Source of the DNA: Sphingobium sp. CR2-8
GTDB taxonomy: Bacteria; Pseudomonadota; Alphaproteobacteria; Sphingomonadales; Sphingomonadaceae
Assembly: GCF_035818615.1 (NCBI RefSeq)
Contig: NZ_JAYKZY010000002.1
Location: forward strand, 2,544,501-2,608,500
Reading direction: 5' to 3'
Length of the DNA: 64,000 bases
The position numbers were made by a program, and so were the translations under genes. The first letter of the stretch is position 1. Each line of letters starts with the position of its first letter. Of this stretch, positions 26,168 to 35,285 are shown piece by piece. The notes below the pieces were generated by a model that was given only the letters and a program-made list of their open reading frames with translations, had not been told where the DNA came from and did no database searches.

Positions 26168-26186
26168 GATAATGCAAATGCTTATC
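26168..26186. promoter_or_regulatory. Fur box upstream of the TonB receptor
   Basis: GATAATGCAAATGCTTATC matches the classical 19-bp Fur consensus at 15 of 19 positions by my count and is nearly palindromic. It ends 14 nt before the start codon at 26154, a position that would block transcription or ribosome access. Confidence 0.8.
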
Positions 26187-26418
26187 AATAATGTGAGGGC
26201 AAAGCGCTTGTTGCGATCGATTGTCAATTGTGCGGCAAGCGGTCACGCTTGGCGGCAATCATTCCTTACAATGAAGACATGGCGCAGGCGTCCGGTCCAT
26301 GCGTGAGACATGTTGTACGATAATAGCCTTATGGAGCGCCGAGATTCAGGCCCCGACCATGATGAACGCCACGCCCCACCCTGTCCTACACCCCCCAACC
26401 CATGCCACCCTCCCCGGC

Positions 26419-26967
26419 ATGACAAAGCCAGACCTCCTCCGCTTCACCCCCGTCCCCCATGTCCGTCGCGCGCGCGGCTGGACGCCGGACGCCCAGATGG
26501 CCTTCATCGCCGCCCTGTCCCGCTGCGGCGTCGTGGCGCAGGCGGCACGCAGCGTCGGCTGCACGCCCCGCTCGGCCTATTATCTGCGTGCACGTGTCGG
26601 CGCGGAAAGTTTTGCCGCCGCCTGGGACTGGGCGCTGGAAATGGGGCTGGACGATAGTCGCGCCCGCGCCGTCGCGCTCGCCAGAGGGCAGGAGGAGCGG
26701 CCGATCGTCCGCCGCGGCAGGGTCGTGGGCACATGCATAGCAACCAACCACCGCCTGCTCTTTGCCGCCCTGCGCGCATTGGGCGCGGAACGCAGCGGCG
26801 CGCGCGCGGCGATGCCCCACCGCGAACGGATCGCCACTCGCCAGCTATTCGACCAGATCGCCCGCATGGGGCCCTACAGCCCGGACGAATGGGCCGCGCT
26901 GCGCCCCGCGCTGGCGGCGCTAGGCAGTGGCGGAGGGGGCGGCGCACCGCCCGCGCCCTTGTCATAA
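26419..26967 (+). CDS. Small helix-turn-helix protein (sphingomonad type)
   Basis: 182 residues from ATG 26419 (MTKPDLLRFTPVPHVRRARG). Other in-frame ATGs at 26299 and 26359 also lack a clear ribosome site; the one chosen is where the conserved sequence begins. A helix-turn-helix is visible at about residues 23-65 (GWTPDAQMAFIAALSRCGVV, AARSVGCTPRSAYYLR), followed by AAWDWALEMGLDDSRARAVA. Proteins of this pattern are common and multi-copy in sphingomonad genomes and have no known role. The C-terminus ends in a glycine run. A shared DNA motif lies just downstream (26990). Confidence 0.75.
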   Translation: MTKPDLLRFTPVPHVRRARGWTPDAQMAFIAALSRCGVVAQAARSVGCTPRSAYYLRARVGAESFAAAWDWALEMGLDDSRARAVALARGQEERPIVRRGRVVGTCIATNHRLLFAALRALGAERSGARAAMPHRERIATRQLFDQIARMGPYSPDEWAALRPALAALGSGGGGGAPPAPLS

Positions 26968-26989
26968 TCTGTCGCCGGTAGGAAATAAC

Positions 26990-27023
26990 ATGTCGAAATC
27001 AGCGGGAAATATGCGAAGTTAAG
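26990..27023 (+). promoter_or_regulatory. Conserved two-block motif upstream of the DUF885 gene
   Basis: ATGTCG, six variable bases, then GCGGGAAATATGCGAAGT and TAAG. The same arrangement with one difference is at 50118-50151. Both end 27-28 nt before a start codon. Function unknown; a promoter, operator or leader element are possible. Confidence 0.5.
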
Positions 27024-27051
27024 CGGGACATTCCCATCGGAGACCCCACTC

Positions 27052-28878
27052 ATGTTGACCTCCCGCCGCGATCTGCTCGCTGCCGGCGCCGCCACCGTCA
27101 GTCTCGCGGCCCTGCCCGCGCGCGCCGCCGCTACGCCAGACGCCGCCGCGCAGGCGCTGCTCGCTGACATGGCCGAAGCGATGCTGGCCGACGCGCCCGA
27201 AACCGCGTCGGGCCTGGGCATCGACACCGGCGCGCGCTCGGCCCTCAAAAGCCGCCTCGGCAACAAGACCCCCGCCGGGCAGGCGCAGATCGCCGCCCAT
27301 GTGAAGGACCGTCTCGCCCGCCTGCGTGGCCTCGACCTCAAACCCCTGTCGCCCGCGACCCGCATCGATGTGGAAGTGGCGCTGACCGCGCATGAAACCG
27401 CCGACCGGGGCTTCGCCTTCCCCTTCGGCGACATGGCGATCATGAACAGCAACTGGTCCTATCGCAACAGCCCCTATGCGGTCGCGCAGAACACCGGCAG
27501 CTTCGTGGAGACCCCCGATTTCCTTGACAGCAACCATGTCATCAAGGATGCGGCCGACGCCGACGCCTATCTCGCCCGTCTTAGCGCCTATGCCGCCAAT
27601 CTGGCGGGTGAGACGGAGCGCCTGAAACATGACGCCGCGATCGGCGTCACCGCCCCCGCCTTCCTGCTCGACAAGACGCTGGGGCAGATGAAGGCGGTCC
27701 AGGCCCAACCGATCGACGCCCAGGTGCCGGTCGCCTCGCTCGCCCGCCGCACGAAGGACATGCCCGGCGATTATGCCGCCAAGGCCGCCCGCATCGTCCG
27801 CGATCAGGTCGCCCCCGCCCTCGCCGCGCAGGCCGCCGAACTCACGCGCCAACGCGCCACCGCCACCATGGACGCGGGCGTGTGGAAACTGCCGCAGGGC
27901 GACGCCTATTATGCCTGGGCGCTGTCCGCCGGGACCACGACCACCATGACGCCGCAGGAGGTCCACACACTCGGCCTCGCCCAACTCGCCGCCTTGCAAT
28001 CGCAGATGGACGGCCTGCTCAAACAACTGGGCATGACAAAGGGCACGGTCGGCGAACGCATGACCGCCATGGGCAAGGACCCCCAATATCTCTTCCCCAA
28101 TGACGACAGCGGCCGCCAGCAGATCCTCAGTTTCATCGACGGCCGCCTCGCCGACATCCGCACCCGCCTGCCGCGTGCCTTCGCCACCCTCGTCCCCGCC
28201 AAGCTGATCGTGAAACGCGTGCCGGTGGAGATCGAGGCGGGCGCGCCCGGCGCCTATGCGGGTGCAGGCTCGATCGACGGATCGGTCCCCGGCAACTATT
28301 ATATCAACCTGCGCGACACTGGCATCTGGCCCCGCTACAGCCTGCCGACGCTCTGCTATCATGAAGGCATCCCCGGCCATATCTGGCAGGGCGAATATAC
28401 CTACAAGCTGCCGCTGATCCGCTCGCTGCTCGCCTTCAATGCCTATAGCGAGGGCTGGGCGCTCTATGCCGAACAGTTGGGCGACGAACTGGGCGCCTAT
28501 GATGGCGACATCGCCGGGCGGCTCGGCTATCTGCAATCCATCGCCTATCGCTGCTGCCGCCTGGTGGTCGACACCGGCCTCCACGCCAAGCGCTGGACCC
28601 GCGACAAGGCGATCCACTGGTTCGCCACCACCAACGGCTCCACGGTCGAGGATGTGCAGGGCGAAGTCGACCGCTACTGCGCCTGGCCGGGCCAGGCCTG
28701 CGGCTACAAGGTCGGCCATGGCGAAATCGTCCGCCTGCGGGCACAAGCGCAAAAGGCGCTGGGCGACCGGTTCGACTTCCGCCTGTTCAACGACGCCGTG
28801 GTCAAGGGCGGCGGCGTGCCCATGACCGTGCTGGGCAAAAGCATCGACGCCTGGGTGGCGGCACGTAAGGGAGTGTAG
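27052..28878 (+). CDS. DUF885 family protein, putative Tat-exported metallopeptidase
   Basis: 608 residues. The N-terminus is a twin-arginine signal (SRRDLLAAGAATVSLAALPA) cleaved near ARAAA. The DUF885 hallmark HEGIPGH is at residues 437-443 and looks like a zinc-binding site; the region YSEGWALYAEQLGDELG lies about 25 residues later and supplies the expected glutamate. Related proteins are annotated as secreted peptidases/dipeptidases, but few have been tested. Tat export would fit a metal-loaded enzyme folded in the cytoplasm. Confidence 0.88.
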   Translation: MLTSRRDLLAAGAATVSLAALPARAAATPDAAAQALLADMAEAMLADAPETASGLGIDTGARSALKSRLGNKTPAGQAQIAAHVKDRLARLRGLDLKPLSPATRIDVEVALTAHETADRGFAFPFGDMAIMNSNWSYRNSPYAVAQNTGSFVETPDFLDSNHVIKDAADADAYLARLSAYAANLAGETERLKHDAAIGVTAPAFLLDKTLGQMKAVQAQPIDAQVPVASLARRTKDMPGDYAAKAARIVRDQVAPALAAQAAELTRQRATATMDAGVWKLPQGDAYYAWALSAGTTTTMTPQEVHTLGLAQLAALQSQMDGLLKQLGMTKGTVGERMTAMGKDPQYLFPNDDSGRQQILSFIDGRLADIRTRLPRAFATLVPAKLIVKRVPVEIEAGAPGAYAGAGSIDGSVPGNYYINLRDTGIWPRYSLPTLCYHEGIPGHIWQGEYTYKLPLIRSLLAFNAYSEGWALYAEQLGDELGAYDGDIAGRLGYLQSIAYRCCRLVVDTGLHAKRWTRDKAIHWFATTNGSTVEDVQGEVDRYCAWPGQACGYKVGHGEIVRLRAQAQKALGDRFDFRLFNDAVVKGGGVPMTVLGKSIDAWVAARKGV

Positions 28879-28883
28879 CCTTC

Positions 28884-28936
28884 TTCCCCCTCCCTTCTAG
28901 GGAGGGGCCGGGGGTGGGTAGCGAGCGAAGCAAGCC
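28884..28936. repeat. Family B repeat (one arm)
   Basis: CCCCCTCCCTTCTAGGGAGG, GGCCGGGGGTGGGT and GCGAGCGAAGCAAGCC match the left arm and centre of the 14473-14597 element. The other arm is missing. Confidence 0.7.
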
Positions 28937-28956
28937 CTCTACCCTTTCCTCATCAC

Positions 28957-29037
28957 GTCACCCCAGCGAAAGCTGGGGTCTCAGGCGCTACGGCACAACC
29001 AAGAGGCGCGAGATCCCAGCCTTCGCTGGGATGACGC
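28957..29037. repeat. REP-like palindrome, family C
   Basis: CGTCACCCCAGCGAAAGCTG with an inverted arm, CCAGCCTTCGCTGGGATGAC. It is different in sequence from families A, B, D and E and lies between a B and an A element. Confidence 0.8.
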
Positions 29038-29073
29038 TGAAAAGGCTGAGCGCAAGGTGACGTAACACTTCCC

Positions 29074-29139
29074 GTTCCCCGGCGCAGGCCGGGGTCCAAA
29101 TCGACGCCCGCAACTGGACCCCAGCCTGCGCCGGGGAAC
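29074..29139. repeat. REP-like palindrome, family A (copy 5)
   Basis: GTTCCCCGGCGCAGGCCGGG and inverted arm ending CGCCGGGGAAC. Together with the B and C elements it fills most of the 320-nt gap 28879-29198, where no gene is seen. Confidence 0.85.
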
Positions 29140-29148
29140 AGGAAAGAA

Positions 29149-29179
29149 AAAGGCCGGAGGATCACCCCCGGCCTTTCCT
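29149..29179 (-). terminator. Intrinsic terminator of fpr
   Basis: AAAGGCCGG (29149-29157) pairs with CCGGCCTTT (29168-29176); an A run at 29145-29151 gives the U tract on the fpr strand. It lies about 20 nt after the fpr stop codon. Confidence 0.8.
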
Positions 29180-29198
29180 ATCGCATCATGATCTGCGC

Positions 29199-30017
29199 TT
29201 ACCCGACGAACGCCCGCTCGATCACGAACTGCCCCGGCGCGGCGTTCGACCCTTCGGTGAACCCCTGCCCCTCGAAATAAGCCCCGAACTGCTTGATCAT
29301 CTCCATGCTGCCACACATCATGATCCGGTCGGTCTCGGGATCGAATTGCGCCGCACCCGGCACCCCCTCGAACAGCGCGCCGCTCTCGACCAGCGTGTCG
29401 ATGCGCGCCGTATTGCCCTCGAACGGCTCGCGCGTCACGGTCGGTACATAATGGAACTGGGTCGCGGCCTGCTCCGACACCAGCGGATCTTCGGCCCACT
29501 TGCCTTCCATCTCATCGCGGAAGGCCAGGTCGCTCACCCGGCGCACCGAATGGACCACGACGACCTGCTCGTAAAATTCATAGACGTCCGGATCGCGCGG
29601 CAGGCTGAGGAAGGGCGCGAGGCCCGTGCCGGTCGACAGCATGAACAGCCGTTTGCCCGGCAACAGCGCGTCGGTGACGAGCGTGCCGGTTGGCTTGCGG
29701 CCGAGGTAGATCTGGTCGCCCGGCTCGATCTTCTGGAGCTTGCTCGTCAGCGGACCGTCCTGCACCTTGATCGACAGGAACTCGATTTCCTCGTCCCAGG
29801 CGGGGCTGGCGATCGAATAGGCGCGCAGCAGCGGCTTGCCGTTATCGCCCTTAAGGCCAATCATGATGAACTCGCCCGACCGGAAGCGGAAGCTGGCAGG
29901 CCGCGTGATGCGGAAGCTGAACAGATGCTCGTTCCAGTGCTTCACCGACAGCACGGTTTCCACGGAAAGCGCGCCGGTGGGTTCCAATACCGGCTTTTCG
30001 GTCGTCACGTCGGTCAA
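29199..30017 (-). CDS. fpr: Ferredoxin--NADP(+) reductase
   Basis: 272 residues, the bacterial FPR form. FAD-binding motif RAYSIAS (residues 65-71), NADP-binding region LSTGTGLAPFLSLPRD, the MMCGSMEMI block, and a C-terminal VIERAFVG. It shuttles electrons between NADPH and ferredoxin/flavodoxin and helps repair oxidised iron-sulfur enzymes. A TTGCG-N7-CGCAA palindrome lies 46 nt upstream of the start and resembles a site upstream of sodB, which suggests shared oxidative-stress control. Confidence 0.95.
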   Translation of the reverse strand: MTDVTTEKPVLEPTGALSVETVLSVKHWNEHLFSFRITRPASFRFRSGEFIMIGLKGDNGKPLLRAYSIASPAWDEEIEFLSIKVQDGPLTSKLQKIEPGDQIYLGRKPTGTLVTDALLPGKRLFMLSTGTGLAPFLSLPRDPDVYEFYEQVVVVHSVRRVSDLAFRDEMEGKWAEDPLVSEQAATQFHYVPTVTREPFEGNTARIDTLVESGALFEGVPGAAQFDPETDRIMMCGSMEMIKQFGAYFEGQGFTEGSNAAPGQFVIERAFVG

Positions 30018-30062
30018 CAGTCTATCCTTGCAATGCTCTGCGTCGCCTGATGGCGATGCTTT

Positions 30063-30079
30063 TTGCGGATCGTTCGCAA
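30063..30079. promoter_or_regulatory. Palindrome TTGCG-N7-CGCAA upstream of fpr
   Basis: Perfect five-base inverted repeat with the 7-nt spacer GATCGTT, 46 nt before the fpr start. A matching TGCG-N7-CGCA site is upstream of sodB (55928-55942). Regulator unknown. Confidence 0.45.
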
Positions 30080-30184
30080 TAAAGTCGAATTCCGCGAATG
30101 GCCCGTCCGCACCGCGAAGGCAAGGCCAAAAAAACTTGTGGTCCCGATAGGGCGCCCTTTGCCCGGACGCCCCGCCCCGATCGC

Positions 30185-30496
30185 CTAGCCGAAAAGGCCT
30201 TTGGCGATCCCGCTCAGTTCATTCAGCGGATTGCCGTCCCCATCCTTGTCGAAAAAGCCGCCCAGCTGACCCAATATCGCTTCCGGCCCGCCGAACGTGC
30301 CCAGCAGTGCCTGCAACTTGTCCGCCGACACGCCATGTTCCGCCGCCGTTTCGGCCAGGGCCGCCACGCTGGTTTCACCCGATCCGATCTTGGCGCTGAT
30401 TTCGCTCAGCAATCCCTGCATCTGTTCGGGGCTGACGCCGATCTGCGCCGCAATCGCTTCCAGCCCGCCGAATTTACCGATCAGATTGTCGAACAT
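30185..30496 (-). CDS. Small helical protein with EF-hand-like C-terminus
   Basis: 103 residues. The second ATG (30496, MFDNLIGKFGG) is preferred because AGGAG then sits 8 nt upstream. The body is two similar helical halves (FGGLEAIAAQIGVSPEQMQG and FGGPEAILGQLGGFFDKDG). The end, DKDGDGNPLNELS, looks like an EF-hand calcium loop, though the flanking helices are short. No known family assigned. It lies between fpr and pckA on the same strand, but the pckA terminator separates it from pckA. Confidence 0.7.
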   Translation of the reverse strand: MFDNLIGKFGGLEAIAAQIGVSPEQMQGLLSEISAKIGSGETSVAALAETAAEHGVSADKLQALLGTFGGPEAILGQLGGFFDKDGDGNPLNELSGIAKGLFG

Positions 30497-30558
30497 GCTC
30501 ATAACTCCTGCAACAGGTTGGCCGCCAGCATAGCACCGCCGCCACGCGCCCAAAAGCA

Positions 30559-30595
30559 AAAGAGCCGGAGGATCGCCCCTCCGGCTCTTTCTGTA
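30559..30595 (-). terminator. Strong intrinsic terminator after pckA
   Basis: AAAGAGCCGGAGG (30559-30571), loop of six, CCTCCGGCTCTTT (30578-30590): a perfect 13-bp stem 15 nt after the pckA stop. Confidence 0.92.
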
Positions 30596-30610
30596 CCTTC
30601 TAGCTTTGTA

Positions 30611-32248
30611 TCAGGCGGCGACCAGCGCCGCGCCGCGCACGCCCTCGTCCACATGGTCCACGAACTGCGCAAAATTATCCACGAACGCCTTGACCAGCGT
30701 CGCGGCGGTCGCGTCATAGGCGGTCTTGTCCGCCCACATGGCGCGCGGATCGAGGATGGTCGGCTCCACTCCGTTGACCGCGACCGGTACGTCGAACCCG
30801 AAATTGGGATCGGTGCGGAACTCCGCCTCGTTCAGGCTACCGTCCAGCGCCGCGTTCAGCAGCGCGCGCGTGACCTTGATCGGCATGCGCTTGATGCCCG
30901 GCATCGTCGCCTTGCCGCCCGCCCAGCCGGTATTCACCAGCCAGCAGGTCACGCCGCCCTTGTTGATCCGCTCTTTCAGCAGATTGCCATAGACCGACGG
31001 ATGGCGCGGCATGAACGGCGCACCGAAGCAGGTGGAGAAGGTCGCGGTCGGCTCGGTCACGCCGATCTCCGTCCCCGCCACCCGCGCGGTATAGCCCGAC
31101 AGGAAATGATACATCGCCTGTTCCGGGGTCAGCCGCGCGATCGGCGGCAACACGCCATAGGCATCGGCTGTCAGGAAGATGATGTTCTTGGGCACCGGTC
31201 CCAGATTCTTCTCCGACGTGTTGGGGATGAAATCGATCGGGTAGGAACCGCGGCTATTCTCAGCCAGGCTATTGTCGTCCAGGTCGATTTCGCGCGTCTC
31301 CTCGTCGATCACGACATTTTCCAGCACCGTGCCGAACCGCTTGGTGGTGGCGAAAATCTCCGGTTCGGCCTCGGCCGACAGGTTGATCATCTTGGCGTAG
31401 CAGCCGCCCTCGAAATTGAAGACGGCCGTGTCCGACCAGCCATGCTCGTCGTCGCCGATCAGCGTGCGGCTGGCGTCCGCCGATAGCGTCGTCTTGCCCG
31501 TGCCCGACAGGCCGAAGAAGACCGCCGTGTCGCCATTTGCGCCGATATTGGCGGAACAATGCATCGGCATCACGCCCTTCACCGGCAGCAGGTAATTGAG
31601 GATGCCGAACACCGACTTCTTCATCTCGCCGGCATAGGCGGTGCCGCCGATCAGGATCAGCTTCTCGGTGAAGTTGACCGCGACCACGGTTTCGCTGCGG
31701 CAACCATGGCGCGCCGGATCGGCCTTGAAGGTCGGCAGGTCGATGATCGTATATTCGGGCGCGAAGTCCGCCAGCTCATCGGCGCTCGGGCGCACCAGCA
31801 GGGTACGGATGAACAGATTGTGCCAGGCCCGCTCGTTGATGACGCGCACCTTCACGCGGTGTTCGGGCTGCGATCCGCCGAACAGGTCCGCGACATAGAG
31901 GGTGCTCTTGTCACCCAGCGCCTTGAAAAAATCTTCCTTCAGCGCCGCGAAATGTGCGGGCGTCATCGCGACGTTGGTGGAACCCCACCAGACGCTGTTC
32001 TCGGTCTCGGCGTCGCGGACGATGAACTTGTCCTTGGCGCTGCGGCCGGTATGCTTGCCGGTCTTGACGACCAGCGGGCCGTCCTTGGACAATATGCCTT
32101 CGCCATTGCGCACCGCGGCTTCGACCAGCGGCGCCGTGCCGAGATTCCAGAACTGGGTGGCATCGGTCTTTATGCCCTGGTCTGCCAGGGTGATTGAGGA
32201 TTTGGCCTGCACGCCTTTGCTCCTGATATGATGTTCGTATCGCGTCAT
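30611..32248 (-). CDS. pckA: Phosphoenolpyruvate carboxykinase (ATP)
   Basis: 545 residues. Kinase-1a/P-loop GLSGTGKT at 246-253, followed by [18 protein letters not shown] (kinase-2 and metal ligand), and the substrate-binding block [12 protein letters not shown] at 66-77. It converts oxaloacetate to PEP in gluconeogenesis. It is divergent from chvI-chvG; in other alphaproteobacteria ChvI regulates pckA, and the PEP made here is the phosphate donor of the PTS relay encoded just beyond. Confidence 0.97.
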   Translation of the reverse strand: MTRYEHHIRSKGVQAKSSITLADQGIKTDATQFWNLGTAPLVEAAVRNGEGILSKDGPLVVKTGKHTGRSAKDKFIVRDAETENSVWWGSTNVAMTPAHFAALKEDFFKALGDKSTLYVADLFGGSQPEHRVKVRVINERAWHNLFIRTLLVRPSADELADFAPEYTIIDLPTFKADPARHGCRSETVVAVNFTEKLILIGGTAYAGEMKKSVFGILNYLLPVKGVMPMHCSANIGANGDTAVFFGLSGTGKTTLSADASRTLIGDDEHGWSDTAVFNFEGGCYAKMINLSAEAEPEIFATTKRFGTVLENVVIDEETREIDLDDNSLAENSRGSYPIDFIPNTSEKNLGPVPKNIIFLTADAYGVLPPIARLTPEQAMYHFLSGYTARVAGTEIGVTEPTATFSTCFGAPFMPRHPSVYGNLLKERINKGGVTCWLVNTGWAGGKATMPGIKRMPIKVTRALLNAALDGSLNEAEFRTDPNFGFDVPVAVNGVEPTILDPRAMWADKTAYDATAATLVKAFVDNFAQFVDHVDEGVRGAALVAA

Positions 32249-32499
32249 GATCTATGTCCGCGATCGTTCCGCCCCTCGGGCGCCGCTTGTTTGGCACGGC
32301 GTCCCTTGCTGCTGACGATCGAAGGCATAGGGCTTTGCGGGGACAGCGTCAAATCCCCGAAATGCCCCACATGTCCCGAATTTCGACGCCCCGGCCGCAC
32401 GATCGGCCGTGCATCCCGCCTTCCCCCTTCCTTGCGGCGGACGACGCCTTCGTCTAACGCTGGCCAACCATCTTTCTTCACGATCATCTGGGATACCGC
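32249..32499. promoter_or_regulatory. Divergent promoter region between pckA and chvI
   Basis: 251 nt separating two divergent genes. It must carry both promoters and, by analogy with rhizobia, a possible ChvI-binding site. I could not identify a specific operator sequence with confidence. Confidence 0.4.
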
Positions 32500-33204
32500 A
32501 TGACCGCAACCATCGCCCTGGTGGATGACGACAAGAATATCCTGACATCGGTGTCGATCACGCTTCAGGCCGAAGGCTTTCTGACGCGCATCTATTCCGA
32601 TCCGGAAAGCGCGCTGAAGGCGCTGCTGGAAAACCCCGCCGACCTCGCCGTCTTCGATATCAAGATGCCACGCATGGACGGCATCGAACTGCTGCGGCGG
32701 CTGCGCGAAAAGAGCCAGATGCCGGTCATCTTCCTGACGTCCAAGGCGGATGAGCTGGACGAGGCGCTGGGCCTGGCCATGGGCGCGGACGACTATATCG
32801 CCAAACCCTTTTCCCAGCGCCTGCTGCTCGCCCGCATCCGCGCCATCCTGCGCCGCGCCGAAGTCAGCAAGACGCCCGAAGCGCCCGACCAGCCGGTGGC
32901 CGACCCGATCCTGCGCGGACGGCTGGAAATGGACCCGGCGCGCCATCGGGTGAAATGGAACGGGCAGGACGTTACCTTGACCGTCACCGAATTTCTGATC
33001 CTGGAAACCCTTGCGCAGCGGCCCGGCGTGGTGAAGAACCGCAACCAGTTGATGGACGCCGCCTATCAGGACGACGTCTATGTCGACGACCGCACGATCG
33101 ACAGCCATATCAAGCGGCTGCGGCGCAAATTCCGCGAGGTGGATTCCGACTTCAATGCGATCGACACCCTCTATGGCGCCGGCTACCGCTTCTCCGAAGA
33201 GTGA
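32500..33204 (+). CDS. chvI: Response regulator ChvI (OmpR family)
   Basis: 234 residues. Receiver domain with acidic pocket VDDDK and phosphoacceptor Asp53 ([12 protein letters not shown]), the Thr/Lys switch residues ([22 protein letters not shown]), and a C-terminal winged helix (about 140-232: [35 protein letters not shown]). With ChvG it forms the alphaproteobacterial envelope/acid-stress system ChvG-ChvI (ExoS-ChvI). First gene of a run of six. Confidence 0.95.
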   Translation: MTATIALVDDDKNILTSVSITLQAEGFLTRIYSDPESALKALLENPADLAVFDIKMPRMDGIELLRRLREKSQMPVIFLTSKADELDEALGLAMGADDYIAKPFSQRLLLARIRAILRRAEVSKTPEAPDQPVADPILRGRLEMDPARHRVKWNGQDVTLTVTEFLILETLAQRPGVVKNRNQLMDAAYQDDVYVDDRTIDSHIKRLRRKFREVDSDFNAIDTLYGAGYRFSEE

Positions 33205-33211
33205 AGACTGC

Positions 33212-34771
33212 GTGCCGCTGGCGGTGCGCTGGTCGGGGCGGCTCAGCCTCACGCCGCGCATTCTGGCGGTCAATGTCTTCGCGCTGGCTTTGCTCGCGGG
33301 CGGCTTCTTCTATCTCGACAGCTATCGCACCCGGATCATCGACGCACGTCTGGAACAGTCCGCGCGCGAACTCAAACTGCTCGCCATCGGCCTGGAAAAT
33401 GCGCCTGCCGACCGGCACGACGCCCTGATCGCGGCCTATTCGCGCCAGACCGGCGACCGCGTCCGCCGCTTTGCGCCCGACGGCAGGCTGATCGCCGACA
33501 GCTTCACGATGGACGCGCCCCGCTACCGCCTGCGATCACCATCGGAAGAAGAATGGCAGCGCCATGTCGCCCGCTTCCTCGACAAGGTGGTGGACCGGAT
33601 CGTGTCGGCCGATCGCCCGCCCGATTTCGTGGAACCGGCGATCGACCGCGCCGACGCCTGGCCCGAACTGCTGATGACGCGCAAGACCGGCCAGCCCCAG
33701 GCGTTGAATCGCTACGCGCCCGACCGCACCTTCATGATCTCCGCCGCGACCGGCGTGCGCGATGGCACCGCTTTGCTAGCGACCGAAAACGCCCGCGACA
33801 TCACCCGCATCGTCCGCGCCGAACGGCTGCGTCTCGGCATGGTGCTGGCGGTCGCGGTGCTGGCGTCGGTGCTGCTCTCGCTGTTCCTGGCGCGCACCAT
33901 CGTCCAGCCGCTCCAGCGCCTCGCGCGCGCCGCCGTGCGCGTTCGCCTGGGCCGCGCGCGCGAAGTCACGGTGCCGCGCCTGCCTGAACGGCGCGACGAG
34001 ATCGGCATGCTCGCCCGCGCCTTGTCCGACATGAGCCACGCGCTGCGCCAGCGGATCGACGCGACCGACGCCTTCGCCGCCGACGTCAGCCATGAACTCA
34101 AAAACCCCATCGCCTCGCTGCGCTCCGCACTCGATTCGCTGGAACGCGTGGACCGGCCCGACCTGCGAGACCAACTGATGGCCATCGCACAGGACGATGT
34201 GCGCCGCCTCGACCGGCTCGTCACCGACATTGCCGAAGCCTCGCGCGTCGACGCCGAACTGTCCCGCACCCGGTTCGAACCGATCGACCTTGGCCTGCTG
34301 ATCGAACGCATGGTCATCGCCCGCGAAGCGCGCGGCGTGCCCCATGGCGTCCGCCTCGCCTTCGCCCGCCCGCGCAAGGATGTCGCGGTGGTGCTGGGGG
34401 AGGAAGGCCGCCTGATCCGCGTCCTCGACAATCTGATCGACAATGCCGTGTCCTTCTCGCCCGAAGGCGGCCTGGTCCAGATCATCGCCACCGTCGCCGA
34501 CAGCGAAGTGCTGGTCAGCGTCGAGGATGAAGGCCCCGGCGTCCCCGAATCCGAACGCGAACATATCTTCCGCCGCTTCCACAGCGTCCGTCCGGAAGGC
34601 GAAGCGTTCGGCAAGCATTCGGGCCTCGGCCTCGCCATCGCCCGCTCGATCATCGAAGGGCATCAGGGCAAGATCGGCATCGGCGACCGCGAAGATGCAT
34701 TGAGCGGCGCCCGTTTCATCCTGCGCCTGCCCATGGCGGTGGAGCGCGATCCCGGCATCGTGTCCGAATAG
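33212..34771 (+). CDS. chvG: Sensor histidine kinase ChvG
   Basis: 519 residues from a GTG at 33212, 7 nt after the chvI stop; no ATG is available near this position, so the start is a best guess. Transmembrane helices at about 17-35 and 208-228 enclose a periplasmic sensor domain, then HAMP (about 229-282), HisKA with His294 (DVSHELKNPIASL), and the ATPase with N, G1 and G2 boxes (LDNLIDNAVSF, VEDEGPGVPE, GKHSGLGLAIARSI). It phosphorylates ChvI; in related bacteria the periplasmic inhibitor ExoR controls it, but no exoR is in this window. Confidence 0.92.
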   Translation: MPLAVRWSGRLSLTPRILAVNVFALALLAGGFFYLDSYRTRIIDARLEQSARELKLLAIGLENAPADRHDALIAAYSRQTGDRVRRFAPDGRLIADSFTMDAPRYRLRSPSEEEWQRHVARFLDKVVDRIVSADRPPDFVEPAIDRADAWPELLMTRKTGQPQALNRYAPDRTFMISAATGVRDGTALLATENARDITRIVRAERLRLGMVLAVAVLASVLLSLFLARTIVQPLQRLARAAVRVRLGRAREVTVPRLPERRDEIGMLARALSDMSHALRQRIDATDAFAADVSHELKNPIASLRSALDSLERVDRPDLRDQLMAIAQDDVRRLDRLVTDIAEASRVDAELSRTRFEPIDLGLLIERMVIAREARGVPHGVRLAFARPRKDVAVVLGEEGRLIRVLDNLIDNAVSFSPEGGLVQIIATVADSEVLVSVEDEGPGVPESEREHIFRRFHSVRPEGEAFGKHSGLGLAIARSIIEGHQGKIGIGDREDALSGARFILRLPMAVERDPGIVSE

Positions 34772-34835
34772 GACAGGCGCTGATCGCCAACGGCATTCCC
34801 ATCCGCGCCAACACAGGTTAGAAGGGGCGCGGGGT

Positions 34836-35285
34836 ATGGCAAGGGCACTTTCATCCGAAACGCTGCATGCGACGAGCGTGGCCATCGACGGCCGCGTCGT
34901 GCTGCTGTGCGGGCCAAGCGGCGCGGGCAAGTCCGACCTGGCGCTGCGCCTGATCGACCGGGGCGCCATTCTCGTCAGCGATGATTATACGCTGGTCAAG
35001 CGCATCGACGGTCGGCTGGTCGCCACCGCCCCCGACACGATCCGGGGCAAGATGGAGGTGCGCGGGCTGGGCATCCTTCCCACGCCGTCGGTGGACGATG
35101 CGCCCGTCGCCCTGCTCGCCGACCTGTTCGACAAGGTCGACCGCATGCCGCTCACGCCCTTCCACCGCGCGGTCGCGGGCATGGACGTGCCGGTGGTCAA
35201 GATCGCCCCGTTCGAGGCCTCCGCCCCGATCAAGGTTGAACTGGCGATCAGGACGCTGGGCCTGAAAGGGACGGACGCCGCATGA
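34836..35285 (+). CDS. hprK: HPr kinase/phosphorylase (short alphaproteobacterial form)
   Basis: 149 residues, the C-terminal catalytic domain only, as usual in alphaproteobacteria (the Gram-positive enzyme is about 310 residues). Conserved LHATSVAIDGR, P-loop GPSGAGKS (26-33), DLALRLIDRG and SDDY acidic pocket. It should phosphorylate Ser48 of the HPr encoded three genes downstream and so gate the PTS relay. It overlaps rapZ by 4 nt, which implies coupled translation. Confidence 0.93.
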   Translation: MARALSSETLHATSVAIDGRVVLLCGPSGAGKSDLALRLIDRGAILVSDDYTLVKRIDGRLVATAPDTIRGKMEVRGLGILPTPSVDDAPVALLADLFDKVDRMPLTPFHRAVAGMDVPVVKIAPFEASAPIKVELAIRTLGLKGTDAA

